From Adiantum capillus-veneris (taxonomy: Eukaryota > Streptophyta > Polypodiopsida > Polypodiales > Pteridaceae), in the NCBI GenBank assembly GCA_014529385.2, contig CM043960.1:71053410-71117409 (forward strand): DNA of 64,000 bases, in the 5' to 3' direction. The notes under the pieces are model-generated. The model ran no database searches, was not told the DNA's origin, and saw only the letters and a program-made list of their open reading frames with translations. Positions 60,838 to 64,000 of the stretch are shown piece by piece. How positions within the stretch are numbered: position 1 is the stretch's first letter; every line of letters begins with the position of its first letter. Both the position numbers and the translations under genes were made by a program.

Positions 60838-62488
60838 AAATGAAATGAAATGAAATGTAATATTAATGTCTTCAAAAGGCCAAAATGACCTATGAGACCA
60901 AGAGGTTACATGTGGTGAATCTAATACTAGGTCTGGGTACCAAAAGTACAAAGAAGTGAAAAGAAAATAGTCGGTAGGGGTGGGTTGAAAGCTGAAACAA
61001 AGGGGATACAAAGGGTGAGCTGATACAATGGAGCTCTTTGACAGTAGAGGCATCGTATACAGATACATCAGTATCCAAAAGGCTGTAGAGGTTCAATGTC
61101 CTTCGAGGTAAGCCCTCTGTCGGGACGGCTCCTATGTCGCGCCAATATGGTATGGATCCTCTATCGCAATCTACGTTGATGTCGAGAGGACCCCCTCATC
61201 CGTGGGCAACGGGACCGCCCCAACTCTAATCGCCCGATCCAATAGTATGCCTCTGGTGCTGCTATGCTGTGGGGGCTGCTCGAACTCCACTGTCTGTGAC
61301 TGAAAGAAATCTGTAATCTGCCGCTGTTGCTGGATCTCTCTCATTGTGCCCCTCTTCAAGAGGTCCTCTTTGTGTCTACGAATCTCCAGTAAGTATAATC
61401 CAAGGAATCTATGATCCTGGTATCTCATGACTCTAGAAAGTGGTCCAAAACCCTCTGAATAGACAGTGAAAGCGGCCTTGTATCTCATAGTATATTGGGC
61501 AGTGACATATGTAATGTAGGTCTGTCTCGGTCTCTATCTAGCACACCTAACAAATCCTGGACTCAGCGAGTACTACTCTAAATCTACATGTCTCGATGTC
61601 TAGCTGATGTGAGGATGTGCATATCTGACCAATAGTACATCGTACCGCGTGGGATAGTTGAGTATCCATGTATCCTAGTCTGATCACAAATCCATCCTCC
61701 GTAAGCTGGAGAAGATGCTCTCTATAGCAAGACATCTTCGTACCCAACTCATGTGTAGGCTGTATCCATGTCCTCTTCGTATCCAACTGAATCAAGTCCT
61801 ATCTGATCAGCCTGGTAATCTCTGCCCTAGTGAGGGAGATGGGAGGGTGCGTCAAGAGTACTGAAATGGGGGTAGCTGATCCATACTAAATCCATGTAAC
61901 TGAAACCAAGATGCCATCTCTGCAAACCGACATGAGCTATCTCCCTGAAATGCCAACTATCACAAAGACTCTAGTGCTAATCGAGCATATCTATCTCTAG
62001 GGAGAGCCCAGGTGCTATGCATAAATGAAATTGATCGAGTGAGTGCCTCCACTACCAATAGAGGAGCAGTGAGCTCTGCCCTAACAATGTCATGTAGTAC
62101 TAACGCGTTGGCTCTAATCATCCAAGAAATCATGGACACCAAGGGCATCTCCATCCATCAGTACTGCCAGCTCTGCTATGATGATCAACTGAGGGGCCCC
62201 ATATCTCCACTCCGTACAGCATGGCCAAAGTGACCAAAGTGTCAAAGAGCCAAAGCTTTGTCCGAGGTTCTTGGAACTGAACCTGCGAACATATCCTCTC
62301 AAGTCTCCCCAGTGTTGCCTAGGCTCTGGTCAATCTCATTGAAAACCACCCCAAGATAAGTATATGCATCTACATACTCCACAGTCTCTCAACCATATGT
62401 AAAAGTGGGGGCGGACCTCCTTACCTACTGCGTCGTAGTGTTAAACACCATTACCTTGGTCTTACCAAGGTTCACAGACAATCCATTG

Positions 62489-62494
<6 letters not shown>
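60838..62494 (-). mobile_element. LINE-family-1 copy F, 5'-truncated, fused to the tail of copy G
   Basis: In minus orientation it begins within ORF2 just before the NLGKTKVM-type motif (62450-62490) and runs through the C-terminal region (YARLALESL; RTWIQPTHELGTKM; MRYQDHRFLGLYLLEI) to a tail at 60838-60900. The tail has the family terminal signature and four ATTTC units but no (TC)n. It is frameshifted throughout. Confidence 0.88.

Positions 62495-62540
<46 letters not shown>
62495..62540. repeat. (GA)n, i.e. the (TC)n tail of LINE copy G
   Basis: About 22 GA units joining copies G and F. Confidence 0.95.
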
Positions 62541-62543
<3 letters not shown>

Positions 62544-63775
62544 AATGATATATTGACATCTTCAATGATATATTGACATCTTCAAAAGGCCAAAATGACC
62601 TATGAGACCAATCCATTACAAACGGGTGAATCTGATACCATGTCTAGGTACAAAAAGAAAAATAGATACCAAAATGAATCTAGAAGTGCTACTATCTCAA
62701 AATGTGTGGGGTATGTGTGACCACTAATATAATGGATGCCACTGCAAGAGGGTGATATAAGGGCAATGAATCCATCCTCATTTGTACTCTGGATGTCAAT
62801 ATAGTATGGCTTGAATCCTCTGCTGTAATCTTCGTCGATGATGTGAAGCTCCTCTCCTTAGTGGCAGGCGTCTCGATCTCCCTAGATCCAACGATCGGTC
62901 AATGAGAGTACCGTATGAGTTGAGCGTTGCAGTGGTGGCTGCTCCTGTAACTGTCTAGTGTCTTGTGTGAAGAAATCGGTAATTTGTCTTTGGGATTGAC
63001 TCTCTTCAAATCTCCTTAGTAAACTATCTCTGTCTCTGTGTAACTCAAGTAGATACAATCCAAGGCATCTTTGGTCTTGATCTATGGGATAGTGGAAGCG
63101 TCCCCCGTATCTCGTAGTGCATTCTACACTGACATATATAATTCATCTCCATCTCTGGCTCTGTATAGCATAGACGAAATATCATGTTGGCTGCTAGTAT
63201 CCCTTTGAATCTACCAGTCTCAATCTCAAGCTGGTGGGAAGATGTCAGTATCTGACCAACGGCACACCGTGACCCATGAGATAGGTGTGTATCCATATAG
63301 TTGGGTCAAATAACAAACCCATCCCCTGTGATTTGGAGAAGATGCTCTTTATAGAAAGCCCTCTTCGTACCCAACTCCTATGTCGGCTCTATCCATGTCC
63401 TCCTAGTGTCCAACTGGGTCAACTCCTGGCAAATGAGTCCAATAATCTCCACCCATGTAAGAGACGGTGATGGTGCATCAAGGGAGTACTTGAAGGGAGG
63501 CAAGATGTCCATGTTGAAGCCATGCATCTAGAACCATGATGACATTTGTGCATACCAGCATGATGTGTCCCCCTATAAAGCTAACTGTTTGGAGGACTCG
63601 AGAGCCAATCTAGCATGGTACTATCCCATAAGCTGTGCCTAAAGGAGACTGATCTGGTAAGCGCCTCTTATCTCCATAGAGGGGGCTGCTGACGCCGCTC
63701 TAATGATCTCGTGGCACGGAACCCCTGGCTCTAATCAGCCAACAGATCTTAGATACCAAGGGCCTCTCTCCTAGC
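62495..63775 (-). mobile_element. LINE-family-1 copy G, 5'-truncated
   Basis: In minus orientation it starts near 63775 with the ORF2 segment LVSKIC-like through MDTHLSHGSRCAVGQI (63045-63296), then a 3' UTR and the terminal signature near 62580-62620. GATATATTGACATCTTCAA is tandemly duplicated at 62545-62583. The (TC)n tail reads as GA on the plus strand (62495-62540) and passes directly into copy F. Strongly decayed. Confidence 0.88.
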
Positions 63776-63819
63776 TAAGAAAGTACGAGAAGCACTTGTA
63801 TTACTTTGCAGAATCAATC

Positions 63820-64000
63820 ATGTCGGCATCTTCAAGTGCTGGTAGCGATGCTACTCCACTTTGCATTCTTCCACCAGCCTTCACGGAAGGCAAGCTTGAT
63901 GGTACCATCTACACAATAAGGAAATTCAAAAAATTTTCAATTTTGGCTTCGTGTGAATTGCTGGATAAGATGTTGGGGTCAAATGGTGCATACCCGGAGC
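63820..64000 (+). CDS. N-terminus of an open frame running off the window; possibly copia-type gag
   Basis: ATG at 63820 opens 60 codons without a stop. The sequence has a Ser-rich start, then PPAFTEGKLDGTIYTIRKFK and SILASCELLDKML. The pattern of a short leader, then F-x-G-x-x-Y-x-x-x-K and a hydrophobic helix, recalls the N-terminus of plant Ty1/copia gag proteins, but the typical Trp is absent. It has no visible partner in the window. Confidence in the frame is moderate and in the identity low. Confidence 0.35.
   Translation, partial: MSASSSAGSDATPLCILPPAFTEGKLDGTIYTIRKFKKFSILASCELLDKMLGSNGAYPE

Overview
The window is transposon-dominated nuclear DNA of a land plant. There are no bacterial gene arrangements and no operons. 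Three fragments with canonical plant-type introns encode part of the helicase SKI2, and nearly everything else is retrotransposon. The mix (Tat-like and chromovirus-like Ty3/gypsy elements, L1-type LINEs with plant-style ORF1, and initiator-Met tRNA primer sites), the huge TE load and the very long (TC)n arrays would suit a large-genome plant, perhaps a fern or other non-seed plant. That last point is a guess, not something the sequence proves.

Layout. 1-468 is the 3' LTR of a minus-strand Tat-like element. 1089-5620 is a decayed minus-strand copy (A) of a LINE family, called here LINE-family-1. 5620-6484 is GC-rich repeat plus an orphan reading frame. 6585-18121 is a complete 11.5-kb plus-strand Tat-like element with 5-bp target duplications. 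It is nested inside an older minus-strand relative (6484-6584 continuing at 18122-21944), and it carries an extra 3' reading frame split by a hAT-like MITE (16154-16888). 23394-24102 is a solo LTR inside or beside an L1-type LINE remnant (to 25263). 25508-26086 holds the SKI2 exons on the minus strand. 26585-28385 is a minus-strand Ty3/gypsy pol fragment. 28390-35402 holds LINE-family-1 copies B, C and D joined head to tail through (TC)n tails. 35406-36133 is a copia-type 5' LTR, primer site and leader. 36541-41110 is LINE-family-1 copy J (minus), broken by a solo LTR (36809-37347) and by a complete non-coding LTR element (37776-40731). 41770-42775 is an LTR-retroelement 3' end. 43100-50579 is LINE-family-1 copy E with a 2-kb solo LTR inside. 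50580-60545 contains two related gypsy gag-protease fragments and two L1-type LINEs in opposite orientations. 60838-63775 has copies F and G, again joined through a tail. An open frame runs off the right edge.

Most notable points. (1) In LINE-family-1, ORF1 and ORF2 lie in the same frame, separated by one UGA followed by CGG. UGA-CGG is a known leaky-stop context, no start codon before the endonuclease domain is shared between copies, and so ORF2 may be made by stop-codon readthrough. (2) LINE-family-1 copies end in ATTTC repeats plus (TC)n rather than poly(A), and 5'-truncated copies sit directly on the tails of previous copies. (3) Three intact, canonically spliced SKI2 exons lie in TE sequence, which raises the possibility that the whole window is intron. 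(4) The Tat-like element carries an unrecognised accessory frame downstream of integrase. (5) A non-coding LTR element has tandem hairpins beside its polypurine tract.

No autonomous element here looks intact: every long pol-type frame has at least one stop or frameshift. Coordinates of TE edges without a target duplication are good to roughly 10-50 bases.
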